DNA from: Chlorobium sp.
Lineage (GTDB): Bacteria; Bacteroidota; Chlorobiia; Chlorobiales; Chlorobiaceae
Length of the DNA stretch: 64,000 bases
Assembly: GCF_021740465.1 (NCBI RefSeq)
Contig: NZ_JAIOZR010000001.1
Location: forward strand, 1-64,000
Direction of reading: 5' to 3'
Part shown: one piece after another, positions 19,322-28,392 of the stretch
Numbering within the stretch: the stretch's first letter is position 1
Layout of the letters: each line of letters opens with the position of its first letter
Notes under the pieces: generated by a model
Told to the model about the DNA's origin: nothing
Seen by the model: the letters and a program-made list of their open reading frames with translations, nothing else
Databases searched by the model: none
Made by a program: the position numbers and the translations under genes

Positions 19322-19427
19322 AACTTCTTTTTTCTTTGATAATGATAAATGAATTGTCTGAATGGGTAGCCTGAAAAGTCTGAATATCGGGAATTTTTGC
19401 TGATTTATAAAACCCGGCCGTTCCTGA

Positions 19428-20018
19428 TCAGTAGACCAGCTCCCCGCCGAACTCCCTGATGATGAACTGCACGACACCGTTACTGCGCGAGAGCTCCTCG
19501 AAAAGCGTGAAAACAGTTTTCTCTTTCGTACAAGCGTCTTTTTCGGCGTCATAGACAAGACGCAGGTTCAGGGGCAAGCGGTAAAACGCGGCAAGCTCCT
19601 TCTGCAGCGCGGGCAGTTCCGGCAACAGCTCTTCATAGGAAAATTTCCTGCAGCACGAAACTGTAAAAACGCCCCGCCCTGTGCAGGATACCGGTTCACA
19701 GGAGCTCAGATGGGCAGAGAGGACGCTGTGATCGGCACGGGCCACCGCATCAAGAAACTGGTGCCACTCAACTTTCAGCGACTCGATATCGGGTATGGTA
19801 CCGGCCAGCTCCGCAGCATCCTCTGCCACTCCGGCCGGTACAGGGTTAATTTTCCTGGAGTTAGGCATAACACCCGACGCAAAACCGGATAGTTTTTTCT
19901 GCCACGAACCAAGATCGATATTATTATTTTTTATCGGGTTGGGGGCAGCAGACGCTGCTTTGGGAGTCTCCGGTTCAGGCGGTACCACCGCACTGCTTTT
20001 CAGTGCTGCATTACGGGC
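19428..20018 (-). CDS. dnaX: C-terminal part of DnaX tau, in the -1 frame
   Basis: This frame is open from the A run at 20019-20028 to the stop at 19428 and encodes about 196 residues, which can only join the DnaX N-terminal part after a -1 shift (equivalent to one extra A). It has a proline-rich linker followed by a folded C-terminal region with the helix-strand pattern of tau domain V-type tails ([45 protein letters not shown]). Tau uses this part to bind polymerase alpha and DnaB. An independent gene would start at the GTG/ATG near 19988, but there is no ribosome binding site there. Family membership of the tail is inferred from position and pattern. Confidence 0.75.
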   Translation of the reverse strand, partial: ARNAALKSSAVVPPEPETPKAASAAPNPIKNNNIDLGSWQKKLSGFASGVMPNSRKINPVPAGVAEDAAELAGTIPDIESLKVEWHQFLDAVARADHSVLSAHLSSCEPVSCTGRGVFTVSCCRKFSYEELLPELPALQKELAAFYRLPLNLRLVYDAEKDACTKEKTVFTLFEELSRSNGVVQFIIREFGGELVY

Positions 20019-20028
20019 TTTTTTTTTT
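19990..20028 (-). promoter_or_regulatory. Slippery A10 run with downstream hairpin in dnaX
   Basis: On the minus strand the mRNA would read C-A10-GCCC. Ten A (20019-20028) are followed after 12 bases by a perfect 6-bp hairpin, GCACTG-AAAAG-CAGTGC (20006-19990). The zero-frame stop TGA (20002-20000) lies inside the hairpin. With ten A the product ends five codons after the run; with eleven A the tau frame is open; with nine A a TAA follows within three codons. The long homopolymer favours transcriptional slippage as in Thermus dnaX, the hairpin would suit ribosomal frameshifting as in E. coli. Confidence 0.7.
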
Positions 20029-21199
20029 GCGGCGTACCGGGAGCTTCAGCCGAAGCGCCGGAGGTCGCACCGCCTGATGCCAGATCAATAAGCTTCAGGA
20101 GCGCAAGTTCGAAACGGAACCGGTACTCGAACTGGAATTTCAACTCCCTGGAGGTATTGAGCAGGAGATCTATCATCTGCATGACCGAACCGGGAGAAAA
20201 CCTTTCCGCATCGCGCAGGTAACGCTCCCGAACGGCATCGGGACGTTCGACCAGCCTCGGGGAGCGGAGGTTCTGAACCATGAGGATGTTGCGCAGGTGC
20301 TCGATCAGCTTTTCAAGAAAATCCTGTTCGTCATAACCGTTTTCGATGACAAACTGTGCGGTATCGATCATGGCGGAGGGATTCCTCTCGAGCACCGCAT
20401 CGGTTACGGCAAAGAAATGATCGTCATCGACATAGTTGAGCAGTTCGGCAACTTTGCTGTAGCTGATCCCCCCCTCGTTCTGACGGTCTACCGAAAAGGC
20501 AATGACCTGATCGAGAATGCTCTGGGCATCGCGCATGGAGCCATGGGCCTTGCGACCGACAAGCTGCAGGGCGTCCGGTTCCACTGTGATCCCTTCAGCA
20601 TTGCAGATCATCTGCAGCTGCTTCTGTATCTCCTCCAGGGGTATCCTCTTGAAGTTGAAACGCTGGCAGCGGGATGCGATGGTGGCCGGAATCTTGTGAA
20701 GCTCGGTGGTAGCGAAAATGAAAATCGCATGCGGAGGCGGCTCTTCAAGCGTTTTCAGGAACGCGTTGAACGCCGCAATGGAGAGCATGTGCACCTCGTC
20801 GATGATATAGACCCTGTAGCGCCCTTTTTGCGGCCCGTAACGGACATTTTCTCGAAGGGTACGAATATCGTCGACGCTGTTGTTCGATGCTGCATCGAAT
20901 TCCGCGATGTTCAGGCTGGTTCCGGCATCGAAATCCCTGCAGCTCTCGCACTCTCCGCAAGGCTCGGTTACCGTTCTGAGGTATTCCGGATCCTCTATGA
21001 TTTTCTGGCAGTTTACCGCTTTTGCGAAAACCCTTGCCGCAGTGGTTTTGCCAACACCCCTCAAACCCGAAAAAATATAGCCGTGGCCTACCCTTCCCAT
21101 CCGAAGCGAATTCTGGATCGTCCGGGTTATATGCTCCTGCGCGGTAATATCCTCAAATGTTTTCGGACGGTATTTGCGCGCAATGACCTGATAACTCAT
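20000..21199 (-). CDS. dnaX: DNA polymerase III subunit gamma/tau, zero-frame (gamma) product
   Basis: The zero-frame product is 399 residues: clamp-loader AAA+ ATPase with Walker A GLRGVGKT at residues 45-52, zinc ligands Cys64, Cys81, Cys84 and Cys87, Walker B IIDEVH at 132-137, and the sensor 1 and SRC motif (ATIASRCQRF) further on. Domain III ends near residue 375, and the frame stops at MQH* just after an A10 run. A second open frame (to 19428) carries the tau tail. The start overlaps the stop of the upstream gene by ATGA, so translation is probably coupled. Alternatively, a homopolymer sequencing error could make a single continuous gene. Confidence 0.95.
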   Translation of the reverse strand: MSYQVIARKYRPKTFEDITAQEHITRTIQNSLRMGRVGHGYIFSGLRGVGKTTAARVFAKAVNCQKIIEDPEYLRTVTEPCGECESCRDFDAGTSLNIAEFDAASNNSVDDIRTLRENVRYGPQKGRYRVYIIDEVHMLSIAAFNAFLKTLEEPPPHAIFIFATTELHKIPATIASRCQRFNFKRIPLEEIQKQLQMICNAEGITVEPDALQLVGRKAHGSMRDAQSILDQVIAFSVDRQNEGGISYSKVAELLNYVDDDHFFAVTDAVLERNPSAMIDTAQFVIENGYDEQDFLEKLIEHLRNILMVQNLRSPRLVERPDAVRERYLRDAERFSPGSVMQMIDLLLNTSRELKFQFEYRFRFELALLKLIDLASGGATSGASAEAPGTPQKKKPVMQH

Positions 21200-22458
21200 G
21201 CTTTATTAATAAGTGAATCCTCCAATAGCGAAGCAACCGGCATATCCATCAGCCCTTTCATGCATAACGTCACCTCTTTTTCGATCGGAGCAAGAGCCTC
21301 GAGCGTTGTGCCACCTGAATCTGCAAGCGCCTCATCCAGGTCCGGCTCACGGGGTATGAGGGTGTAGAGATCGAAAAGGGTAGTCCTGTACAAATCAAGA
21401 CTCACTGCAAGCTTCCCTTTTGCAGTCTCATGAATCACCCCTTTTTCAAGCAGCAGATCGATAATCCTTTCCCTCCCGGGTTCTTTCCGTTTACCGGCAC
21501 GGAGCGGCCAACCTCCCTGCTGATCCTGCAGGAGTGAACCGAGCACCGAGAGCACAGGAGCGAGACCCTGCAGCGTTTTTTTCAGCGCCTCTGCTGGCGG
21601 ATCGTGTCTCATCGCCCCAAGGGTGAAAACAAGTTCGGCTCCGGTCAACACCACCAGCCAGCCGAGATAAATCCAGAAAAAAAGCATCGGTACAGCCGAG
21701 AGCGCACCGTAGATATGTTCAAATGTAGCAAAGCGGCTGACATAAAACACAAACCATTTTTTCGAAAGTTCAAAAAGCAGTGCGGCAAGCGCTGCACCCG
21801 AGAATGCATGCAGAAATTTCACCCTGCAGTTCGGAACCAGCACATACAGCAGAAAAAAAGCCGCAAGAGAGTTCATGAACGGCAGAAAGGAGATCAATCG
21901 CGTTTTCATTTCAAGCAGAGGCCCTTCGGTGAAAACCGTAAACCACACATACGAACTTGCCGCAAGGCTGCCGCCGATCAGCACCGGGCCGAGGGTCAGC
22001 ACCGTCCAGTAGAGGGTGAATGCCTGCATCGGCTTTCTGGATGAACGTACCCTCCAGATATCGTTGAAGATACTGTCGATGGTGGAAATAAGGGAGAGCG
22101 CAATGATAAACAGCAGCACACCCCCGACAAGCGTCACACTGGAGGTTTTTGCGATAAACTCCTCAAAATAGCGCTGAAACAGCTCACCGGAGGAGGGCAC
22201 GAAATTCTGCAGGATAAACTCTTCGATATAGCGCTTCAATTCCGCAAAAAAAGGGAACACCCTGAGCACGGAAAGTGTCACGGCAAGAAACGGAACCATG
22301 GAAAGCAGCGTCTGAAAGGCAAGAGAGGCCGCACTGAGAAATACCCTGTCTGCAAGAAGATTTTTCAGAAAAAAAGGCGCCATTCGGCTAAAGTAGGCCG
22401 GAATGCCGGCAGTGTTGAACACGCCGGAAACTGGAGGTTTCTTCATATTTTTTCCCAT
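21196..22458 (-). CDS. YihY/BrkB-family membrane protein
   Basis: The 420-residue protein has an N-terminal cytosolic part, six predicted membrane segments between residues 45 and 280 and a soluble C-terminal domain of about 130 residues. LAFQTLLSMVPFLAV, the VRSSRKPMQAF loop and PNCRVKFLHAFSGAALAALLFELSKKWFVFYV are characteristic of the YihY/BrkB family (once misnamed RNase BN). The transported substrate is unknown. GGGAG lies 7 bases before the ATG at 22458. Its last codon overlaps the dnaX start. Confidence 0.85.
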   Translation of the reverse strand: MGKNMKKPPVSGVFNTAGIPAYFSRMAPFFLKNLLADRVFLSAASLAFQTLLSMVPFLAVTLSVLRVFPFFAELKRYIEEFILQNFVPSSGELFQRYFEEFIAKTSSVTLVGGVLLFIIALSLISTIDSIFNDIWRVRSSRKPMQAFTLYWTVLTLGPVLIGGSLAASSYVWFTVFTEGPLLEMKTRLISFLPFMNSLAAFFLLYVLVPNCRVKFLHAFSGAALAALLFELSKKWFVFYVSRFATFEHIYGALSAVPMLFFWIYLGWLVVLTGAELVFTLGAMRHDPPAEALKKTLQGLAPVLSVLGSLLQDQQGGWPLRAGKRKEPGRERIIDLLLEKGVIHETAKGKLAVSLDLYRTTLFDLYTLIPREPDLDEALADSGGTTLEALAPIEKEVTLCMKGLMDMPVASLLEDSLINKA

Positions 22459-22513
22459 TGCCGTTCTCCCTTGGATATCCTGGGCGGCGGGGGTTCCTCC
22501 GGAGAAATCCCGC

Positions 22514-23779
22514 TCAGCTTTTCTGCACCGCCGGCCTGCCGGATACGCTCGAACTCCTGACCCGAAGCATCAGGAGAAGACCTATCGCAAAAAATACCAG
22601 CAACGAGGCGAGCGCGACTTTCTGGCTCGATGCCTGAGCCGATACCATGCCGAATACCAGGGGACCCGCTATGGCCGATGCCTTTCCGAAGGTCCCGTCA
22701 TAAAAACCGAAAAATTCCGCAACATGTTCACGAGGCGTCAGTTTCGCCATCATGGAGCGCGAGGCGGCCTGAGAGGAACCCATCGCCATGCCGGCGAGCA
22801 TGCCTGCCGGGAAAAACAGTTCCTTGCTGTCGGCAAAAACCGCCGCCAGCACCACGCCGAACCAGATCATCAGGGTAAAGACAATGGTTCGCTTCGGCCC
22901 GATCCTGTCCGTTATGAACCCGAAAACAAGCGAGCCGGCAATCGCAGTGGTCTGCACCAGCATGAAAAAGACAATCAGTTCGCCGGTGGTAAAATCAAGG
23001 GTATTCTGGGCATAGATCGAAGAAAAGGCGATAATGGTGAGAATGGCATCGTTGTAGAAAAAGTATGCCAGAAGAAAGCGGGCAAGATCGGGATAGCTCA
23101 TGATGTGGCGTACGGTATGCTTCACCTCTTTGATGGAGCGAACGATCAGCTCCAGGGAAATAGCACGGCCGTCACGCTTCTTCTCGTCGCGGTGCACAAG
23201 AAAAAGCGGAAGAGAAAACACGAGGAAAAAGAGCGCGGTTATAAAAAAACCGGAACGAACGTTCAGGGCATTTTCCGGCACAATGCCGCCACCGAGAAGC
23301 GGACGCATAAGCAGAAGAATGGAAAGCGAACCCAGGTAACCCATGGCAAAGCCATAGCCGGACACCCTGCCGATGCTGGTCTCTGAAGTGATCTCCTTAA
23401 GGTAGGCATCGTAAAAAACAAGCCCGCCTTCAAAACCCATATTGGCAAGTACAAAAAGTATGATTGCCAAAACCGCCATACCGCTGTCCGAAAAGCCGAG
23501 CAGCGCTGTTGCCGCCACCGAAAGCATGGTAAAGAAAAAAAGATAGCGCTTCCTTCTGCCGGAATAATCGGAAGCTGCGCCAAGCACCGGCGAAACAAGG
23601 GCGACAAGCAGCATGGATGAGCTCACGCCTGCCCCCCAAAGAACGTCGCCATAAGAATCACCGCTGCAGATCACATTTTTGAAATACAGGGGGAAAGCGA
23701 AGGTAACCATCATGACGCTGAATGAGGTGTTGGCGAAATCAAACAGCAGCCATGAAAACACTTTATGTTTCTGCGTCAC
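22514..23779 (-). CDS. MFS transporter, UMF1/Atg22-like family
   Basis: A 421-residue transporter with 12 predicted membrane segments. The N-terminal WLLFDFANTSFSVMMVTFAFPLYF segment is the diagnostic start of the UMF1/Atg22 group, and LGAASDYSGRRKR is the MFS loop 2-3 motif. The second half repeats the pattern with FGFITDRIGPKR. The transported compound is not known; yeast Atg22 exports vacuolar amino acids. It starts 13 bases after purQ on the same strand and so is probably co-transcribed. Confidence 0.85.
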   Translation of the reverse strand: MTQKHKVFSWLLFDFANTSFSVMMVTFAFPLYFKNVICSGDSYGDVLWGAGVSSSMLLVALVSPVLGAASDYSGRRKRYLFFFTMLSVAATALLGFSDSGMAVLAIILFVLANMGFEGGLVFYDAYLKEITSETSIGRVSGYGFAMGYLGSLSILLLMRPLLGGGIVPENALNVRSGFFITALFFLVFSLPLFLVHRDEKKRDGRAISLELIVRSIKEVKHTVRHIMSYPDLARFLLAYFFYNDAILTIIAFSSIYAQNTLDFTTGELIVFFMLVQTTAIAGSLVFGFITDRIGPKRTIVFTLMIWFGVVLAAVFADSKELFFPAGMLAGMAMGSSQAASRSMMAKLTPREHVAEFFGFYDGTFGKASAIAGPLVFGMVSAQASSQKVALASLLVFFAIGLLLMLRVRSSSVSGRPAVQKS

Positions 23780-23792
23780 GACAATTCAGTAT

Positions 23793-24509
23793 TTATCCTG
23801 TTACCGATCCACCGACGATACAGCCGAAAACCGATTCGAACAACCGCCGTCCGTCGCCTGAGCCGAGCAGCGGATCACTGGCTCTTTCGGGATGCGGCAT
23901 CAAACCCAGCACATTGCCCTCCCTGTTGACAATACCTGCGATATTGCCGATGGAACCGTTGGGATTGGATTCAGGAGTGAGGTTACCTTCCGGGTCACAG
24001 TAGCGGAAGACGATCTGGTTGTTTTCCTCAAGCCTCCGGATAACCTCGGGCGGAGCGAAGTAGTTGCCCTCACCGTGCGCAATGGGAATGGAAAGCACCT
24101 CACCCTGCCGGTAGAGACCGGTGAAGATGGTTTCTGTGTTGACCACGCTGATGGCCGTTTGGGAACAGATGAATTTCTTGTCGCGGTTTCTGGAGAGCGC
24201 TCCCTCAAGCAGGCCGCATTCGAGCAGCACCTGAAAGCCGTTGCAGATGCCGAGCACCGGATAACCTTTGCGGGCGAACTCGATCACCTCCTGCATGATC
24301 GGCGAAAAACGGGCTATTGCCCCCGCACGCAGATAGTCACCATAGGAAAAGCCTCCCGGAAGGATGATGACATCCGCGCCCTGCAGATCGTGTTCATTGT
24401 GCCAGAGCATGACCGGCCTGACGCCGCTGAAGGATGCAACGGCATACTCGGTATCGTGATCGCAGTTGGAACCGGGAAAAACAACAATTCCTGCAGTTAT
24501 ATCAGCCAT
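23793..24509 (-). CDS. purQ: Phosphoribosylformylglycinamidine synthase, glutaminase subunit
   Basis: PurQ hydrolyses glutamine and passes ammonia to PurL in the fourth step of purine synthesis. The 238-residue class I amidotransferase has FPGSNCDHD at its start, [13 protein letters not shown], the nucleophile motif [11 protein letters not shown] and the C-terminal GLMPHPERA with the His-x-Glu pair. The ATG at 24509 fits the family; the frame stays open further upstream into purS. It follows purS after 13 bases, and the large PurL subunit is not in the window. Confidence 0.95.
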   Translation of the reverse strand: MADITAGIVVFPGSNCDHDTEYAVASFSGVRPVMLWHNEHDLQGADVIILPGGFSYGDYLRAGAIARFSPIMQEVIEFARKGYPVLGICNGFQVLLECGLLEGALSRNRDKKFICSQTAISVVNTETIFTGLYRQGEVLSIPIAHGEGNYFAPPEVIRRLEENNQIVFRYCDPEGNLTPESNPNGSIGNIAGIVNREGNVLGLMPHPERASDPLLGSGDGRRLFESVFGCIVGGSVTG

Positions 24510-24522
24510 AATCGGATTCTGT

Positions 24523-24777
24523 TTAATTGACTTGTTCCAGCTCGAAAGCATAGTTTTCCATAACGGGATTCGAGAGGAGTTTCTGGCAGATCTCGTTGCA
24601 TATCCGCTCGGCTTCATGGCGGTCCACCTCGTTGATGCTGACTTCAATATATTTGCCGATTCTTGCCGAATCGACGGTGGTATATCCCAGATTTTTCAGG
24701 GCATGCTCCACAGCTTTACCCTGTACATCGAGAATGGACTGACGCAGGGTAACCTTTATTTTAGCGTTGAATGGCAT
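24523..24777 (-). CDS. purS: Phosphoribosylformylglycinamidine synthase, PurS subunit
   Basis: PurS is the small bridging subunit that holds PurQ and PurL together in bacteria with a split FGAM synthase. The 84-residue product has [25 protein letters not shown], the typical start, and the [10 protein letters not shown] strand followed by a helix with the conserved [17 protein letters not shown] ending. It directly precedes purQ. Confidence 0.95.
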   Translation of the reverse strand: MPFNAKIKVTLRQSILDVQGKAVEHALKNLGYTTVDSARIGKYIEVSINEVDRHEAERICNEICQKLLSNPVMENYAFELEQVN

Positions 24778-24804
24778 GGTGCTTTCAGGATGGATTGAAA
24801 AAAA

Positions 24805-25605
24805 TCAAGTCTGCCACTGCCGGATAAAAAGCCCGAGCGAGCGGATAACCCCGAGCAGAATATACAACAACATGGCAAGAAAAAAAGCCTTCGCCTGGAA
24901 GAGAAGTACGCAGAAAATCGCGATCAGATAGAGACCGAGCTGCACTGGCTGCTTCCTGAAGGTTTCAACCGTCGGTTTCGGCAGAGCATCGTAATTCACC
25001 TTGCTGATCATCAGAATCGAAAGGATGACCGACAACCATCCGAGCACGGATTGAAGCGATTGCGCCGGAAGCATGCGTTCGGAACCCATCCAGAGCACAA
25101 AACCGGCAACCGTGAGCGCCTGGGCCGGAGAGGGAAGGCCCGAAAACGACTCCTTGCGATATCCGATCAGATTGATGTTGAACCGGGCCAGACGCAAGCC
25201 GCTTCCCACCATGACGAGGGAGCTCAGAAAAATGCCTGCATAGCCGTCCATTCCCTCCAGCGCGAACCGATAGACAAGATATGCCGGTGCCGCCCCGAAC
25301 GAGACCAGATCGGAAAGCGAGTCGAGCTCGATACCGAAATCCGACGTCCCGTTTGTCACACGGGCGACAAATCCATCTATGGTGTCGAAAAAAGCGGCAA
25401 AAATAATGAACCAGCAGGCAGCGGCAAAACTCCCCTCCCCCGCCATTACAATGGCGATATAACCACAGACCATGTTCAGGACGGTAAAAACCGAAGGCAC
25501 GAACGAACGGGATACGAAAGGGAGTAAACGGGAACGGCCTTCCGGATCGCTCTGGAGAACGGGCGGATACCGTTTGCGGGATGTCTGTTTTTCAGCGTCT
25601 GCCAT
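24805..25605 (-). CDS. pssA: CDP-diacylglycerol-serine O-phosphatidyltransferase
   Basis: PssA makes phosphatidylserine, the precursor of phosphatidylethanolamine, in the inner membrane. The CDP-alcohol phosphatidyltransferase motif is present as D-G-x2-A-R-x8-G-x3-D-x3-D (DTIDGFVARVTNGTSDFG, then ELDSLSD), followed by FGAAPAYLVYRF. About seven membrane segments are predicted. The start is uncertain: 25605 and 25638 are both possible and neither has a good ribosome binding site. Phosphatidylserine decarboxylase is not in the window. It sits between panB and purS. Confidence 0.9.
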   Translation of the reverse strand: MADAEKQTSRKRYPPVLQSDPEGRSRLLPFVSRSFVPSVFTVLNMVCGYIAIVMAGEGSFAAACWFIIFAAFFDTIDGFVARVTNGTSDFGIELDSLSDLVSFGAAPAYLVYRFALEGMDGYAGIFLSSLVMVGSGLRLARFNINLIGYRKESFSGLPSPAQALTVAGFVLWMGSERMLPAQSLQSVLGWLSVILSILMISKVNYDALPKPTVETFRKQPVQLGLYLIAIFCVLLFQAKAFFLAMLLYILLGVIRSLGLFIRQWQT

Positions 25606-25746
25606 AGGTAGTGCTACCGGTTGCCGGGACCTCTGCATCCCGACATATCCGAGCGGTTGCCTTCAGGGATCCTCAGTGAAATTTGACCTTAAAGGTACAA
25701 TCTTTCAGGCGGCTTTGAAAGCATCATCCGGAGAAGAAAACGCTTT

Positions 25747-26580
25747 TCAGTAGCTCTCGTCGGCGGAAGGAAAACTCCCGGAACGGACATCATCGACATA
25801 ACGCATGACCGCATTTTCGATAACCGCATCGAGATCCGCATAACGGCGAACAAAACGGGGATGAAACTCACGGTTTAGACCGAGAATATCGTTGATCACC
25901 AGCACTTGCCCGTCGCAGGAACCGCCTGCGCCAATCCCGATGGTCGGAATGCTCAGTTGCCGGGTAACTGTTTCGGCCAGCTTCGAGGGAATTTTTTCGA
26001 GCACAATAGCGAAAGCACCGGCCTCCTCGATAAGCCGGGCATCCTCGAGCAGTTGTTCTGCTTCCCGCTCTTCCTGCGCCCGAACCTTGTAACTGCCGTA
26101 TTTGTAGATAGACTGTGGCATGAGCCCGAGATGGCCCATGACGGGGATGCCGACATCGGTAATGCGTTTGACCGTTTCGGCGATGACGTACCCGCCCTCC
26201 AGTTTCACGGCATCACACTCATGCTCTTTCATGATTTTACCGGCATTGCGCAGCGCCTCTTCACCGGAAAGCTGATAACTCATGAACGGCATATCGATAA
26301 CCACCATTGCCCGGCTTGTTTCGGTCTGCACACCCTTCACCACCGCCCTGGCATGATAGATCATCTCGTCGATGGTAATGGGGAGGGTGGTGTTGTGACC
26401 GGAAAAGACATTGCTTGCCGAGTCGCCGACAAGAATGACATCGACCCCGGCACGGTCAAGAATGCGCGCCATGGTAAAATCATAGGCTGTCAGCACGGAA
26501 ATCTTCTCCCCCTTTTCTTTCATGTCGAGAAGTCTTCTGGTGGTGACATGCGCTGACTTCTGCTGATTACCTCGGTTCAT
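25747..26580 (-). CDS. panB: 3-methyl-2-oxobutanoate hydroxymethyltransferase
   Basis: PanB adds a hydroxymethyl group from methylene-tetrahydrofolate to ketoisovalerate, the first step of pantothenate and CoA synthesis. The 277-residue TIM-barrel protein has [31 protein letters not shown] at its start (cited in part), [12 protein letters not shown], the metal-binding Asp and Glu in [10 protein letters not shown] and [15 protein letters not shown] and IPTIGIGAG. Length is normal. It lies 15 bases after the lipoyl gene and before pssA. Confidence 0.95.
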   Translation of the reverse strand: MNRGNQQKSAHVTTRRLLDMKEKGEKISVLTAYDFTMARILDRAGVDVILVGDSASNVFSGHNTTLPITIDEMIYHARAVVKGVQTETSRAMVVIDMPFMSYQLSGEEALRNAGKIMKEHECDAVKLEGGYVIAETVKRITDVGIPVMGHLGLMPQSIYKYGSYKVRAQEEREAEQLLEDARLIEEAGAFAIVLEKIPSKLAETVTRQLSIPTIGIGAGGSCDGQVLVINDILGLNREFHPRFVRRYADLDAVIENAVMRYVDDVRSGSFPSADESY

Positions 26581-26594
26581 AGCTCTGTGTGTGT

Positions 26595-27410
26595 TTAGCT
26601 GATTAACGTCGTTTGCCCCTGGCCAAGAAAACCTTCAAGCTCATGGCGCTCAAGCATGACCATCTCGATGCCGTACCGCCGGGACAATGCCTGCCTCAGC
26701 AATCCGACCAGCGTGCTGTAACGGGGAATATAACCCAGAACTTCTTCGAGTGAAACTGTTTTCCGCTCCATCTCCCGCCGGGTCGAAGCCGCAGTCTCTT
26801 TGTCGCCGGCGGCGACAAGCCTGCTGAGCTCCCTGTGCTTTTGTGTAAGTGGAAGAGAGCCGTGCTGCAGCAGCACCTGACGGGTACGGCGTTGTGCGGA
26901 ACCGACAAGTTTCCTTCCGGCAACCTGAAGCTCATAGCGGGCCGAAGCCGTAAAACAGGTTACAGGAGCACCTTTTCCCCTCGACTCGTCAAGGGTAGAC
27001 CGGCAGAATTCGGCATAAATTCCCAGATACTCGAGAGCATGCATGATCACCTCGTGAACCCAACGGTAGATCACGGCATTCGGTTCGCCGGTTTCCGCAA
27101 TAAAACTGTAGGTAAACTCTTCGGCATGAAAAACCGCCCTCCCGCCGGTAGGCCTTCGGACAATATCGATCCCCTCCCTGGCACACCGCAGGGTATCGAT
27201 AGCGGTAATATCCTGATTGTACCCGAGCGTCACGGCAAAAGGCTGCCAGCCGTAAAAACGCCACAAACAACACCCTGAACCGTACCGGTGGTGAAAACGC
27301 CCGTCGATAAACGCCTGCATGAGCATGCAATCGATTTCCATATTGCGTTCACCCGTCTGCAAACCGGTATCGACGCCGTATACTGTTGAAAAAAGCCTCT
27401 TCACCGGCAA
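26595..27410 (-). CDS. lipM: LipM-type octanoyltransferase / lipoate-protein ligase family
   Basis: The 271-residue protein belongs to the LplA/LipB/BirA fold and most resembles LipM, which moves octanoyl groups from acyl carrier protein to the lipoyl domain. It has [14 protein letters not shown], the [18 protein letters not shown] substrate loop, the Cys in [10 protein letters not shown] at the position of the LipM nucleophile, and [11 protein letters not shown] with the binding Lys. LplA-type ligases lack this Cys, which favours octanoyl transfer. No second enzyme of the pathway is near. It is the first gene of the minus-strand run. Confidence 0.8.
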   Translation of the reverse strand: MPVKRLFSTVYGVDTGLQTGERNMEIDCMLMQAFIDGRFHHRYGSGCCLWRFYGWQPFAVTLGYNQDITAIDTLRCAREGIDIVRRPTGGRAVFHAEEFTYSFIAETGEPNAVIYRWVHEVIMHALEYLGIYAEFCRSTLDESRGKGAPVTCFTASARYELQVAGRKLVGSAQRRTRQVLLQHGSLPLTQKHRELSRLVAAGDKETAASTRREMERKTVSLEEVLGYIPRYSTLVGLLRQALSRRYGIEMVMLERHELEGFLGQGQTTLIS

Positions 27411-27443
27411 GCCCCCGTTTTTTCAGCTTGAAACAAAGCCTTC

Positions 27444-28046
27444 CTAATTCCGGACGGCTTTCTGCAGGGGAAAATCGGAAAAGATTTCCGATACCGCAAA
27501 ATCGATGTCTTTCTGCATGGATTCACCCGTTCTGTACCGTTTCAGAAGGCCTCTTGCCGAACCGTTCCAGACCATGCGCTTTCCCGTCCGGTCGATCATG
27601 TCGATCAAAAGAAGAAACTCGTCGTACTGGTACACCACAGGCACTCCGTCGAACCGATCAAACCAGGGATAATACCGAAAACCCCTGCCCCACCTGTAGA
27701 CAGGAGGATAGAAGGGAGCGGGTTCATGCCTGGTCATGCTCTTTTCACTTACATAGGCACGAACGACGATCTCCAGACCGGCCGAAGCCGAACCCGAGAC
27801 GGCAATAAATCCACGTGCAGCGAGTTCCCTGTCGATAGCCGACTGCACCCGGTTCTTCAGAAGCGGATTGGTAGAAAAAACATCGCAGCTGTCTTGACCG
27901 GACTCAGTAACCCACCGGTAGGTACGCTGCCGGGTGAAATCGTAATCGCGGTCATAATCGCTCATGACGGAAAGAGCGGAACATGAGGTCGCCAGAAACA
28001 TGAAGAGCAGTACCGAGGTGCGGATAAAACCGGTATTTTTCTTCAT
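27444..28046 (-). CDS. DUF4136-type lipoprotein
   Basis: The 200-residue protein has a lipoprotein signal (LLFMFLATSC, Cys at residue 22) so it is probably anchored in the outer or inner membrane facing the periplasm. The mature part has DYDFTRQRTYRW, IDRELAARGFIAV and LLIDMIDRTGKRMVWNGSARG, the three conserved blocks of DUF4136. The function of the family is unknown. It is divergent from ddl. Confidence 0.8.
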   Translation of the reverse strand: MKKNTGFIRTSVLLFMFLATSCSALSVMSDYDRDYDFTRQRTYRWVTESGQDSCDVFSTNPLLKNRVQSAIDRELAARGFIAVSGSASAGLEIVVRAYVSEKSMTRHEPAPFYPPVYRWGRGFRYYPWFDRFDGVPVVYQYDEFLLLIDMIDRTGKRMVWNGSARGLLKRYRTGESMQKDIDFAVSEIFSDFPLQKAVRN

Positions 28047-28392
28047 AAAAACTCCTCATCAGGTTTGGATGCCATCCCCCCTGGAGCCCAAGCTGGTTTC
28101 AGAGGGATCACGAAACTCCTTTAGCACTGATTATAACGGATGCACTTTACGGTAAGTTTCCCTGCACTGCAGCTGGAAAAAACGAACGAAATAATTTTTT
28201 CCGGTATTGCGGGTTGTTAGTCTGGTTGCTGTCGGGTATTTTCCAAAAATTATGCCAGAAGGTCCCCCCCTACTGTCCAAAGACCGACTTTCGAGGATGT
28301 TCCATTCCAGGAAATCCAGTGTTAACTGCGGGCAGAATGAACACTGCTGGGCTCACTGCTTTGAACCATATTGCCATAGTAACGGAATCGAG
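28047..28392. other. Spacer between divergent lipoprotein gene and ddl
   Basis: About 345 bases with no recognisable gene, RNA or repeat. It must hold the two divergent promoters. The frame of ddl is open back to 28207, but the upstream part does not look like any Ddl N-terminus, so it is treated as non-coding. Confidence 0.5.

Noticed and set aside
19428-19988. A separate 186-residue gene between dnaX and aspS
   Set aside because: There is no ribosome binding site at its start, and the frame is open back to the A run in dnaX, where a -1 shift joins it to the DnaX N-terminal part.
22403-23386. A 327-codon plus-strand frame opposite the MFS transporter gene
   Set aside because: The product is very rich in Lys, Arg, His and Gln with no hydrophobic core, a typical antisense artefact of a membrane protein gene.
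28207-28392. A longer N-terminus for Ddl starting at 28207
   Set aside because: The extra 62 residues do not resemble Ddl and are Cys-rich, while the ATG at 28393 matches the family start.
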